A stretch of DNA of 64,000 nucleotides from positions 372,001 to 436,000 of the forward strand of contig SIJG01000029.1 of the NCBI GenBank assembly GCA_023374025.1, written 5' to 3'. Both the position numbers and the translations under genes were made by a program. The stretch is from Heterodera schachtii. Its lineage: Eukaryota > Nematoda > Chromadorea > Rhabditida > Heteroderidae. Under the pieces are notes generated by a model, which searched no databases, was not told the DNA's origin, and saw only the letters and a list, made by a program, of their open reading frames with translations. This document shows positions 34,513 to 45,172 of the stretch, piece by piece. Position 1 is the first letter of the stretch; every line of letters begins with the position of its first letter.

Positions 34513-37500
34513 TCAACATGGCAAATCAGATTCTTCATCACTACATAATTTTTCTTGTAAGGTCGCTGTATGTGTGTCTAAATGAAAAAATTGTTGGCTA
34601 GGCGCACTGAAACTTTGATCGAGTAATTCATGGAACACAACGTTATGGATATAATTGTTTTCGCCCCTGCAGGTCTGTGGAGAGCAAATGCGGATTCCTT
34701 CCATACTTGTCACTCTTGACATCGCCACATACACTTGGCCGTGAGAAAAGCATTGTTTTCCACTGAGCACAAGACCCATTTTCTGCAGCGTTTGGCCTTG
34801 TGACTGAAAACTTTAATATATATGTTTTGTGATTTTTTTGGCAACCTTGTTTACAGTCATAGCAAAGCAAGGGCGCACCGGAAACTGTAGGCGTTTAAAA
34901 CGCAATCCTCGGTGGTGACGCCCCTGGCCGTACTCAAACTTCACACGAGGAATTAGGAATTCCTGTCCTTCACGTGGCCCAGTTAAAATACGACAATGCA
35001 AATTGTCGTCAGACATTGATTTGACTTGCAAACGTGTGCCATTACATAGTCCACATGTAACATCCAAATTACGAATAAGCATAATCGGCGCCCCTGCCTT
35101 AAAAAAGTGGAATATGCATTTTTTTGTTCTTCAATTCAATACCTTCAAAATTAGCTTATGTGGAGGGATTCCAGAAGGTGTCTCATTGTGGATAGCTTCA
35201 ATATTAAAATCTGAACGAAACGTGCCGAATTCCTCCATAGTGTCAAGTGGCGAGTCAACAGATTCATATAAAACCGGCGCCCCTGCTAAACGATTTATCG
35301 CCAATTCGTTGATTTTCATAACATCGTTGTTTGTAGGGCATAAAATAGCGGAATCCTTAATAACGTCAGCATGACGATTTGGGTCGAGAAACAGAGCAGA
35401 CGGAAAACAGAAGTCAATAATTGCATTTAAATCAGGTGCGATCAGTTCTTTTGGGATGTTGAGAAGGCAATCATGCTTGTTGGCCGCCCCTGCTTGTTTG
35501 GATCCATTGCCTATTTGCATTAGCCATTCTCGAAAAGCAGTCTGTCCAGGAAGAACTCGCATATTTAGGGTTAAGCTGAAATAAAAGTTTATAACATTAA
35601 AAAAGAAAGACCAACACCTTATTTGTTTAAAATGTTGTTTAAAAATCGTGTCCATCTTTATGCTCTCCTGAATTTGGTCTTCGCGCGTGCCATGTTCCAC
35701 GACTGGAGTCAGCTGTCTCCAGTCGCCGCCAAGGACCACCACTTTGCCTCCAAATGGTTTGTCTACTGCACAAACATCTCTCAATAAGCGATCGACATAA
35801 TTCAACACCTTAGTGCTCAGCATGCTTATTTCCTTAAAAACTAAGTTTCTACGTTAAAGTCAACGTTTGAACAAACATCTATTATTATCAGATCAACAGC
35901 ACGAAGCCTTTTCGCCCCTGCAGACTCGAAAGCTATTCGCGGGGCTGTATCGTTGTCAATTTCATTTGGTACATGGAATTGTCTATGAACAGTACCACCA
36001 CCAATGAGTAAAAGTGCAGCAATTCCAGTGCTGGCTGCAGAAATGACAGAACCACAGTGTAGCTAAATTTTTAGCGTAACTTTAAAATATTTAATTGTCC
36101 ACCATTTTGCTCTGCTGACATATTTCTTCATTTATATTATCCAGTAGTGGTTTTCCTGCTAAGCACCATCGGATTAACAAATTGTATAAAAAAGTCTTTC
36201 CTAAAATGAGAAAATAAACCAAAACAAAGAGTTAAATTACCGCATCCTCCGGCTCCCTCAATAAAAAAGCAACGATGTTCGCCCCTGCCATTTAATGCAG
36301 TAATGATTCGGTCAAATGCTGCACGTTGGTCAGAATTAAGTTTGCGTATTTGTTGCGAAACTAATTGAACAGGCGTCCATTGCTTTGATTGTTCAGCACC
36401 AAAAAAATCCATAAGCAAGCGTGCATCGTTCAAAAAAGAAGCTTGTTGAGTGTAAGAGTATTCCGAAGGTAACCCAGGCAAGCCCATTTGACTGAAAAAA
36501 TATATTTAAAAAGCCGCGCTATGAAGAATCACCTGCATGAAGTGTCCATGCAATTAAAATAATACTCAAGGTTGCGCATAACTTCGCCCCTGCGAGTTTC
36601 AAGGGAACGTGCTTGGTCATCGTCATCAACTCCCGACCGGTGGGGACGCATGTGGTCAATAAAATCTTCAAAGAGTTTTTGTGGATTTGAGGGCCTTCCA
36701 TGAACAATAAGCAGCGCAAAATAATGCTGAAGTTTATTTAAATCCATCTTGTCAGTGCAAGCGTCGCGCATCGCCCCTGCAAAGATGTAGTCATTTTCCA
36801 GCAAACGTAGTTGTATAGCTGCTTCAGTGAATGTGCCCAACACTTGTCCATCGATGGTTCGCAAATCAACAAAACTTTTAGGACCTTTTCTGTTCAATAG
36901 AAGGGCTCTAAATTTTAATAAAATTAGCTTTTGTCTTTGTCTTCGTACTCAACCTTATTGCAAACAATTCATGCCGTTTGGGAGAAACGGTGTAGACACG
37001 CACAAACATACGAGCTCGTTCCCCCTCATACAATGGACGCGTCCGTTTTTGCCAATAACGTTTTTTTTGGTTCCAGCTAAAAAAATCAAATTAATTTTGA
37101 TAAGAAACAGAAAATTACAAATAAAAATATGGAACGCGACTATATGTTAGTTCAGAAGCATTCGGATCAGTTGTACACAAAGCGAAGAATGCAGTTAAGC
37201 GCGTATGTGCCTCAATGTTTTTGCGCCCCTGCTCTTCGTGACCTTCTTCAACGACAATGGTTTGACCAAGCTCATCATGGATCGAAAGCTGGTAAATTTG
37301 ATGAGAGAGCGACACTATTTTGTAGGAATGCAAGCGCAAATATGCCTCCATTGATGTCATGTAGCGGACTTTAAATGTAGCAGAAATTTCATCATAGTCG
37401 TAAATTTGCTCATTGGCCGTTCCATCGGCCCTGCGAGGCTGAACAACTTTGACAAAAGCTTTTTCGAAACCTAAAAACCTAATACATGAATTAAACTGTC

Positions 37501-40500
37501 ATATACATTAACCTTTTAGCAAATACTTGAAAATATATTTGCAAGCTTTTTGCCCAAAAACGTATTCAATGTTAATGTGGCATCCATATTTTAGAAGCAA
37601 GAAAGAATTGTAAGGTATTACGCGGCTATCATCGAGAATTGATACGCCCCTGCCGCGTTTGTTTCTTTTCATATATGGCAAGCCACACTCTTCCTTAAGG
37701 ATAGTTTTGAATTGACATTTGAATTTTAGCTCGACAAACATAAAGTCTCTGGGGCCCCTTTAAGCCCTTTCCACGCCATTCAGTTGGAACTCGCTTGTAA
37801 CGTATTTCATTCCAGTCACGTTCGGGGTCATCGGCAGGGAGCAAATGGCCTTCATGATTTGGAACGGCTGTAGGGTGTATGGTAGAAGCCCCTGCATGAA
37901 ATGTTCCATCAACCATGTCAGCAGGCAAACGCACATAATTAGTGTAACGTACCTCTGAATTTGTGATTAAATTAGAGTATAACAATCTGTGATCAACCGG
38001 AAAGTTCAGTCAACTCTGAATATGGTTTTGGAAAGTGTTTGCGGCAACTTGGTCGTCCTTGTCCATTAAGCTCAATACAAGCTGCGTTACAATCATGCAA
38101 CATCATTGTTGTAACATAGTGCCACAAACGACGTTGTTGGTTGGCTTCGGGTGATAAATCCTCCATTGGTGGAAGTGGTGGTATTCTTGCACATACAAAT
38201 TGGTCGACCATCTCGGGGGTAGTTAAACGCCCCTGCTCCTCAAGTATAAGCAGTATGTGAATGTGAGGCATACCTGAAAACTAAAATAAAACAAAACAAA
38301 ACAATTCTTAACCCCGCTTTTGGTGTTCAACACTATAACACCACCCAGCCACTTTTCCAAGCACATTCTTTTCGATCAAATCACGGACAAATTCAGAAGC
38401 CTTGTCCATGAAAATACGACACACAATATCCGCACGATGGGTATATTGTTGGCGCCCTTGCAGAGCTTCTTTTAACTCGGGCCAGCTGGGATTACCCGTA
38501 AACGTTACGAACCTTTTATAGAAATATTTAAAAAATAATTTGCTTATAATGTACATACCAGGTTGGGTTTCCCAAATGACGAACAACTGTCATTAAATCT
38601 GCGTATTTTTGCTGATAGTACTGTCTTGATCCAGCAAAAGTATGAGGCATCATAAAGACGGAGCCTAATTTTGCATTACGCCCCTGCTGCTGGAGGCCTT
38701 GCTCAATAGCCTTAATGTAATCGCGAGCAAGTGTTTGGCGATAGTTCTTTTTTTGCTGAATCGCCTTAACATGGTCCATTTCATTGCGTTCAATCCGATT
38801 GAGCACAGCAATGACGAAATATTCCGCCAGACGGCGTGAAAACCAAAGCCAATGGAAGGCGCCCCTGCTGTTTTCCCGAATTGCCAAACGGTATCGGTAA
38901 AATTGACGTTCAGAAATGTTTTCTTGCGGCCCAACTTTCTTAATGCCAAGTTGACGTTTTCTTGGAAATGTTTCATAAGCAGGTTCAATGACAGAATCAG
39001 TTGCCGAAAAAATAGGCTTAAATAGGGAATTATGAAGCAAAAAGAAAGCAAAAATATTTACGTCAGACTCAAATTCTCGCCTTTGCTCACTTGTCACATA
39101 TATCATCATTGTCAAATTCAGTCACCGAATCGTCAATATTTTGTTGTCCCCTCTTCGCCTGTTTGCATATTAGAATGCGAAGGCATAGGCACAGTCTGTT
39201 TTTTTCAAATTTTTAATGAGAACAACTAATTACCGGGCGCCCCTGCGCTCCTGTCTTCTTCATAAACCAACGCCACCCAAATGTGCCCCTCGGGTGTAAC
39301 AAAGGAAAACAGCAAGGGTCGAGCTGCGGCATTCCACTTTTCAATTCCCGCATTTTTCCTGCCTTGTCACAAATCCAAAAACCTCAAAAATTAAACGTAA
39401 AAGCATAAGCCTTTGATCAACATATTACCATTTACTTCTGGCGCTAGACCATCCTCTTGAACCCATATAACTGCGACTTGCTGAGCAGTTGGAGCATCAG
39501 CACGTTCGATAATGGTACAATCAGTACGGGTACGAAGCGCGTCTACTTTCAGATCACGATTTGTCAGAAGGACAATCTTAATAGGCAAAAATACAAAAGT
39601 AAAAAAGCTACAGCCACTTGAAAATGTGGCAGTATTCCGTAATTTTGTTTAGCTGCTTCTTCAATTTTAGCCCCTGCAGTGACAAATGTTTGTCCGAGAG
39701 GGTTTTCTCGCATCAGAAGCTCCAGTTTTGCAAGAATCTCATTCCGAATGTTTTTTGACAAGGCTTGTGTAATATTTTCCGTACGCAACTTCAAAGCATC
39801 TTCCGGCATCAGTGTATACACTTGAGCAAAGGTTGGACGACGCCCCTGCGGAGAGATAAGGTCGCTGAGCATGAACGAAAATTCGCCTTAAAATATATTT
39901 AAAAAATAAAACAAAACTAAGTCTACCGTTGTATTTAACGGTATCCATTCGGCCAGCCATTTGCTCCGCTGGTGCCTTCTCACTATGGACAGATGCAAAC
40001 GCAAAGGTGTTGTTAAGTGGCATCGTGTTGTCCAAAAACTCAAAACGGATGCGTTCATCCGGAGCCGCAACCAAATCTTTCAGTAATTGCGGAGGGTTCT
40101 GCAATTCATCGAATTCTGCCTTCATTTGCTCGGTGTGACACTGGCCACTGGAACAGCAAGGAGACACACGCCCCTGCTTGTTTATTGCATTGGCTTCGCT
40201 TTCCAAAAGAACAGCACCACAATGTTTGCAATTGGCATCGCCGAATTGACCGCTGTCATAATAATCAACCTGAAATAAAAAGAAAATTGAGGCAATTCAT
40301 TTTAACACACTCTGTGATTTGCCCCAGAAGAAGCACAAGCATGTTTATGATGACATTGTTTTGCCATCTTCGTCAATTTCAACGGCATTGTCTTCTTTGG
40401 GGTAAATTCACGGTCATATTTTGCAGAGGCGATGTAGGCCTGCGCATTTTGCTGACATTGAGCCGCAGAATTACAATCGCAATCGCCCTTGCAACGAATC

Positions 40501-41529
40501 CAATTACGTTTGGCTAAAACTGATTATGAAATATTTGATAAAATGGCTGAGAATGTGTAAAAACCACCTTGGTTCTTTAAGGGCCATGGACGCTGAGAAT
40601 AATCGGAAAGCACTTTGTAAAGTCTCTCTTCGATTTGGCATATATGTTTGGATCGTAACTTAAACAAATGCTTAATTCTAAAAAGGACCGGTGGTAATCT
40701 GACCACAATTCTGCGTGAGTTGACACCACCGTCGCCCCTGCCGGACGGGCTGTCAACAAACAGAGGCGTTCCGTCATGTATAGAAGAATTGATGTTGGTT
40801 CGATGTCCCGGGCCCCGGGACTTTATTGGCGGGCGTCCCTAACACTTTCCTTTGTACCTTCAAATAAATAAAAAACATAATTGATTTTTTAAATTAATAA
40901 TGTGGTGTGCCACCAAAACAAACCATGGTCTTCGTTTTGCTGGGCGTCGTCCTTTCCTTGGACCGAAATAGCTTCATTTACGATTGTGTGTCACTGATAA
41001 GGGGTCAATTCGCCCTTGCTCAGTTTGAGCTTGAACAAATGGAGCCATTGATGCCGAAAATGGTTGATCCAATTTTCGGTTTTTTGTCATCGGCGTTGTC
41101 GGAGTATTTGTCAAATTGTACTGCTCCAGGTCACATAAAACAGCAGTTTCGGGCTCTTCTTGTCTTATGTCAATAATGGAAGACGAAGACGCCCCTACTG
41201 CGGAAGAAGTCAATGTTTTTCGAACCTAATTCTGACACACATTTTGTCAGATCAACGTTTTGCTGGGCGTCGTCCTTTTCTTGGCCCGAAATAGCTTCAC
41301 TTTCCGATTGGGTGTCACTTGATAAAGAGTCAATTCGCCCTTGCTCAGTTTGAGCTTGAATCAAATCAGCCATTGATGATGAACATGGTTGATCCAACTT
41401 ATTCTGTTTGGCTAACGGTGTTGTTGGTAAATCGGGTGGAACCGCCCCTGCGTTTGTCAAACGACGCGAATTATGTTCACGGTTTTGTAGACGTTCTTTT
41501 TTTGTAGTAAAACTACGCTTTCTAGGCAT
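34513..41529 (-). CDS. Helitron Rep-helicase
   Basis: A multi-exon minus-strand gene, start ATG 41529 (MPRKRSFTTKKERLQNRE), stop at 34513. In order: a variable N-terminus with a tandem repeat (41440-40905), a cysteine-rich finger (CCSSGQCH, near 40150), and a Helitron_like_N region (39.9-38.5 kb, including QQYYQQKYADLMTVV and FVTFTGNPSWPEL). Then comes the HUH motif HIHILLIL near 38260 and the two Rep tyrosines in KYIFKYLLKG near 37510. The Pif1-type helicase has Walker A EGAGGCG near 36250, GGDWRQLTPVV near 35720, NGTRLQV near 35030 and GQVYVAMSRVTS near 34720. A full set of catalytic motifs suggests recent activity. I have not proved every exon join. The nucleotide word GCCCYTGC occurs throughout. 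Confidence 0.88.
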
Positions 41530-41837
41530 TACTATCTATAAAAATAAAAATATCAATAAGAATTAAAAGAACAAAACATAAAATGTTGATGATGCTAGCA
41601 GAAAAAATAATAATTCAGTTAAGCAACTTTTTGTGATTAAATGAGTATTATATTATATAGTTGTGTAAACTTTTGAAATGAATTAACAGGTCTTTTAAAA
41701 GAACACCAATGGTTAAGAGAATACATTCAATCGATTCAATTGACCGCACTTTTTTACCCTTTGCAAAAATTTTTTAACATAATTTTAAATTCTCATTATA
41801 TGAGGATATATCATAAATGTCATAATTAAAAAAATGC

Positions 41838-41931
41838 AGACCATTTTCGCTGGGTTTGAACCTACGACTTTCCACACAACAAAAGGCAGGCGCACTAACC
41901 ACTTGACCCATTGGGTCACTTGCTCACACTC
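41838..41931 (-). other. tRNA-like sequence near right arm
   Basis: On the minus strand ATGGGTCAAGTGGTTAGTGC forms an A box and AGGTTCAAACCC a B box. It lies between the Helitron genes and the right inverted arm, mirroring the two modules at the left side. Confidence 0.55.
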
Positions 41932-44189
41932 CTTTTAATACCTTTTCCCTTTCCTTCTTTTTTTGAAAAAATCCTGATCAAAAGTGCTTGAACTCCCTTT
42001 TTAGGGCACTTCCCGGACCCGGACCCTGATAATTTATACATCATTAGAAAGCCAAGACTTTAATGGAGGGGATAGGCATATTCAATTTTTGATTTGACCT
42101 TTTTTAAAGTACGCAAAAAGCGTTCAAAAATGGTACATTCAAAAAAAGTGCAATTTTTGACCCGTTTTTCGAACGCAGTTCGAACAGTTCTAAACCGATC
42201 GAAAAGGCTATAGTTTTTCCTTATAGCCCTTGAAAAACTGCGTCGATTGACCCCACTCCCGACCCGTAACACGCGCTAGAAAGCCATAAATTAGTTTTTA
42301 AGCTTGAAACAGGGGTACTTTCTTCTTATAAGGGGAAAATATTTTGGCACGTCATAACTCGGCACTCGTACTCATTCCGCAAAAAATAAAAGCACTTTTC
42401 TTAAGAACCCATGGGTGCTCTATCCACCCACCAAATTTCATTCGGAAATCCCACGGACACCCTAGGACCTTCCTTTGTAAGCGGTGGCGAAGGTGTGTTA
42501 ATTATCAATTCAGCAAAATTTTAAAATGATTTTCAGAGCGTTTTTTGCACGTTCGATGCCTATGCCATGTATTGGCAACCATTGCAAAAAGGACAACTGA
42601 CCCATACCATGGCAGCCGTCTTTCTGTAGCGGAGAAGCGACAACTGAATTAATTTTCCGATCAACTGAAAGAACTATCAAAATTCGTTACCACTGCAAAG
42701 TATTAAAAAATTTTAAAAAGTTGTATTTTTGTGTTAAGAAATATCCCACAAATTGATGACATAGCCGGATCCTTTTTGTTGGAATCCGTGTGCACGCGTT
42801 GGCTGACCAACCACATGATGTGCCGGGCGTTTCACGAAGGAATCGACATAATCAAAGAAGCAGTGACAAAGCACGGAGACGACTCGTTGAAAGCTGATTT
42901 TGCCGCACTTTCGGTCTTCAAAGATGACTTTGAAGCATACACTGGGATTTTTGAGGCTTTTTCAATGGCAGTCGCAAAATTGGAGGCAAATATATTGGAA
43001 ATTGAAGGAAAAGTTTAATTAAGTCATAATTTTCAGGTAGCTAAAAGCCCCACCATCAATTTGGTTCTTCCTGTGTTGGCCCAACTTGAACTACATCTTC
43101 AACGATGCAGTGACGATCAAATGGAGGAACATTCGCTTCAGCGAGTATTGGCACGCTCAGCTCTCTCATGTTTGGCTCGAAAAACTGAGCGATCCGTGAA
43201 CAGGAAGATTGTGTGTGCTGCTGCCTACTTGGACCCGAATATATTGCGGAAAATGGAATCGATCTCGGAGAAAGTCCCGAGATGGTCACTCAATGACGTA
43301 AAGCTAATTTTTTTTAAATGTTTCGGTTTTTAAAGTGTAAGGGTTCTGTTCGGCATTTGGTTACTCAACTCGAGTTGTGGGACAGAAGATGCACTGGTCG
43401 TGAATCGGCGACAGAAATAATTCTTGAAAATGACGTCTTTGCGGAATTTGCTTCATCGCCGCCCGTGTCGAACCTCGAGAACGAAATGCGACTTTACGAG
43501 AATATGCCATGTACCCAAAAAGTCGATGTGTTGGAATTTTGGCGTAAACAAACGGTGATAAATAAGAAAATACCAAAACAATTTCATTTTTAGCTTGTGC
43601 CAAATTTGAAACGTCTCGCCGAAAAAATTTTGTGCATCCCGGCCAGCTCGGCGCATGCAGAGAGGGCGTTTTCTCATCTCAGGCGACTGAAGACGGATTT
43701 TACGCGATGCAACATGGCAGAAGAGACAATTTCGGCGATCATTTGCTGTGGATCTTTGAATCATTTAAAAGCTTTTGATGATACTGATCACATTGTTACT
43801 TGAATTACACAAAATTTCATTTTTATTTATTCAATGTTGCTTTTTATTAGTCTGATAAAATTATTTGAAGAATTATGCTTGTGAAGTCAGTTGTTAGACG
43901 TTTTTTATTAGGTGAAAACACAACGAAAAATATTAGGAGTGCTTGATTTTTTACCAAAATTTTAAATTTTTGAGCTTTTCTGGCATAATGTTTTTTAGTT
44001 TCCTACAATCTGCTATAGGAAACTATATTTCATTTTCACTTTAGTTCCCTACAATTTACCTATTTCTTATTTCGCTTCTCTGCTGCATTTAGGAAACTAT
44101 AGTTATTTTAGGTTTTTTCCACCTTAGTTGGCAACCCTTCAAGTACCGTAGATTCAAATTTAACATTTTTTTAATATTTGTTTTGGTGT

Positions 44190-44800
44190 TTTTTTTAAAT
44201 TGCTTACTTTCGTTTGTTGGCGTTTTCCTTTCTTCTTTCTTTTGCCCATTTTCATCATCTTCATCCAGACGAAAGTCATCATCATCCGATCCTGAAAAAT
44301 ATTTTAAAGATAATAAAATTTGATCGCTTTTTAAAAAGTTGGCTCCACTGAATTCAAAGTAAAAATGAATTAATAAAATAAGAAAAATAATTTAGTAACT
44401 TTACCTCTTTCATTTCCTATATTATTGACAGTCAAACATTTGGCATCTATAACTAAAAATTCATTAATTTTTATCGAATTATTCAGTAAACAATTCCATA
44501 AATATTTTTCCAATTCCTTTAATTATTTTTTATAGAGTGCGCCGGGACCGGGACCTGGACACGGACAACTGAGTACAACTGAGTACCCAGGTCCCGGTTT
44601 TGCCAGCCAAAAATTCCCGGTTTTTTAACCCAAAAAGGTCCCGGTCCCGGTTAAGCCCAAAATTCCCGGTCCCGGCGCACTCTAATTATTTACCATTTTT
44701 CTCCTTTTTTTGTTCAATTTTGGCCACTTTTTTTTCAATGCCTTCTGTTCGACCATAAGTTCCTGGTGCTTTAACTTTTTTTCAAGTACCTTCTAAAAAA
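44190..44800 (-). pseudogene. Gene G, 5' part
   Basis: An acidic exon near 44212-44292 (SDDDDFRLDEDDENGQKKEE) matches the acidic exon of gene F. A short exon near 44410-44455 and a coiled-coil exon near 44690-44795 follow upstream. The part is separated from 28905-29300 by the hAT insertion, and no start exon is found. It was a fragment or pseudogene of the SPRY family. Confidence 0.55.
44533..44684. mobile_element. Mini GGGACC-family element
   Basis: Tips TAGAGTGCGCCGGGACCGGG and complement are flanked by ATTTTTTA and ATTATTTA (7 of 8 identical). It is a 152-bp miniature of the 19338-20305 family, located in an intron of gene G. Confidence 0.8.
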
Positions 44801-44809
44801 TAATTAGAA

Positions 44810-45172
44810 AAAATTTGGCATTTATTTATACTGTTATGCTTTTGACAAATGGCCTTATAAATTTGTTTTTTTCGTTCTAATGATAAATATTGGTCATTTT
44901 GTCCACGTCCCCACCGATGGTGATTGAGCTTTTTGCGATTTTTAGCTTTTCCCTGAGAGATTGGTCCCATTTTTTTTGGAAGTGATACGCATCTAGACTT
45001 TTATTAATAAAACGATGACGAAAAATTAATACAAAATAAAATAGTTAATTAAAACTTTGTAAATTAAAAATAAAAGAAGAAATTTATACTGTATTGTTGT
45101 GAGACCAACAAAATTTGGTTAAAACAATTTTAAACCGGATAAATTAATACGTCCCCACAATTCTTAAATCAA
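44810..45172. other. Spacer with one stray GTCCCCAC
   Basis: A 62-codon minus-strand open frame (44782-44970, HRWGRGQNDQYLS) contains the word GTCCCCAC at 44907, which is otherwise typical of the neighbouring protease gene. It may be an orphan exon. No other feature is seen. Confidence 0.3.

Larger units (their letters stand above)
31441..41640 (-). mobile_element. Helitron rolling-circle transposon
   Basis: A block of minus-strand genes: Rep-helicase (34513-41529), an unknown accessory frame (33318-34400) and a zinc-knuckle protein (31756-32874). Termini are approximate: the 3' end may be the hairpin plus CTAG near 31444, and the 5' TC end was not found. Across the coding part GCCCCTGC or GCCCTTGC recurs about 35 times, always in the same orientation. 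Helitrons move by rolling-circle replication, using the two tyrosines of the Rep domain. Confidence 0.85.
30679..42477. mobile_element. 11.8-kb TAA-flanked inverted-repeat element
   Basis: The first and last roughly 140 bases are inverted copies with only a handful of differences, beginning CAAAGGAAGGTCCTAGGGTG. TAA flanks both ends (30676-30678 and 42478-42480). A 3-bp TWA-type duplication is known for PIF/Harbinger elements, but I see no Harbinger transposase. The only coding content is the Helitron block plus tRNA-like modules near both ends. Either a Helitron jumped into a non-autonomous TAA element, or the TAA element moves this cargo. A short relative lies at 668-866. Confidence 0.88.
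29696..43803 (+). pseudogene. hAT transposase, split by insertion
   Basis: Start ATG 29696 (MDSDENSPIVINLDSY), with exons near 29696-29791, 29838-30005, 30040-30208, 30314-30475 and 30516-30677. The second exon carries a BED-type zinc finger start (CTICERSF) and the third its histidines (DHYQWH). The 30314 exon gives RDYFVITAHVLTENL and the next TTDEGQNVL, the DDE region of hAT enzymes. The insertion lies at 30679-42477. Reading resumes at 42481, with exons near 42745-43015, 43037-43299, 43337-43555 and 43594-43803. The end has the classical hAT dimerisation motif (PASSAHAERAFS, near 43640-43675). It is non-functional as it stands. The resident enzyme would have cut and pasted elements with TARRG-type tips. 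Confidence 0.88.
29469..44126. mobile_element. hAT DNA transposon carrying nested elements
   Basis: Tips TAAGGTGGAAAAAACCTAAA and exact complement are flanked by GTTGGCAA on both sides (29461-29468 and 44127-44134), a perfect 8-bp duplication. Subterminal regions repeat a GTTTCCTA word in both orientations (near 29499, 29530, 29555, 44000, 44030, 44095). The unit encodes a hAT transposase on the plus strand, now interrupted by 11.8 kb of younger DNA. Without it the element is about 2.9 kb, a normal hAT size. It landed within gene G. Confidence 0.92.
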
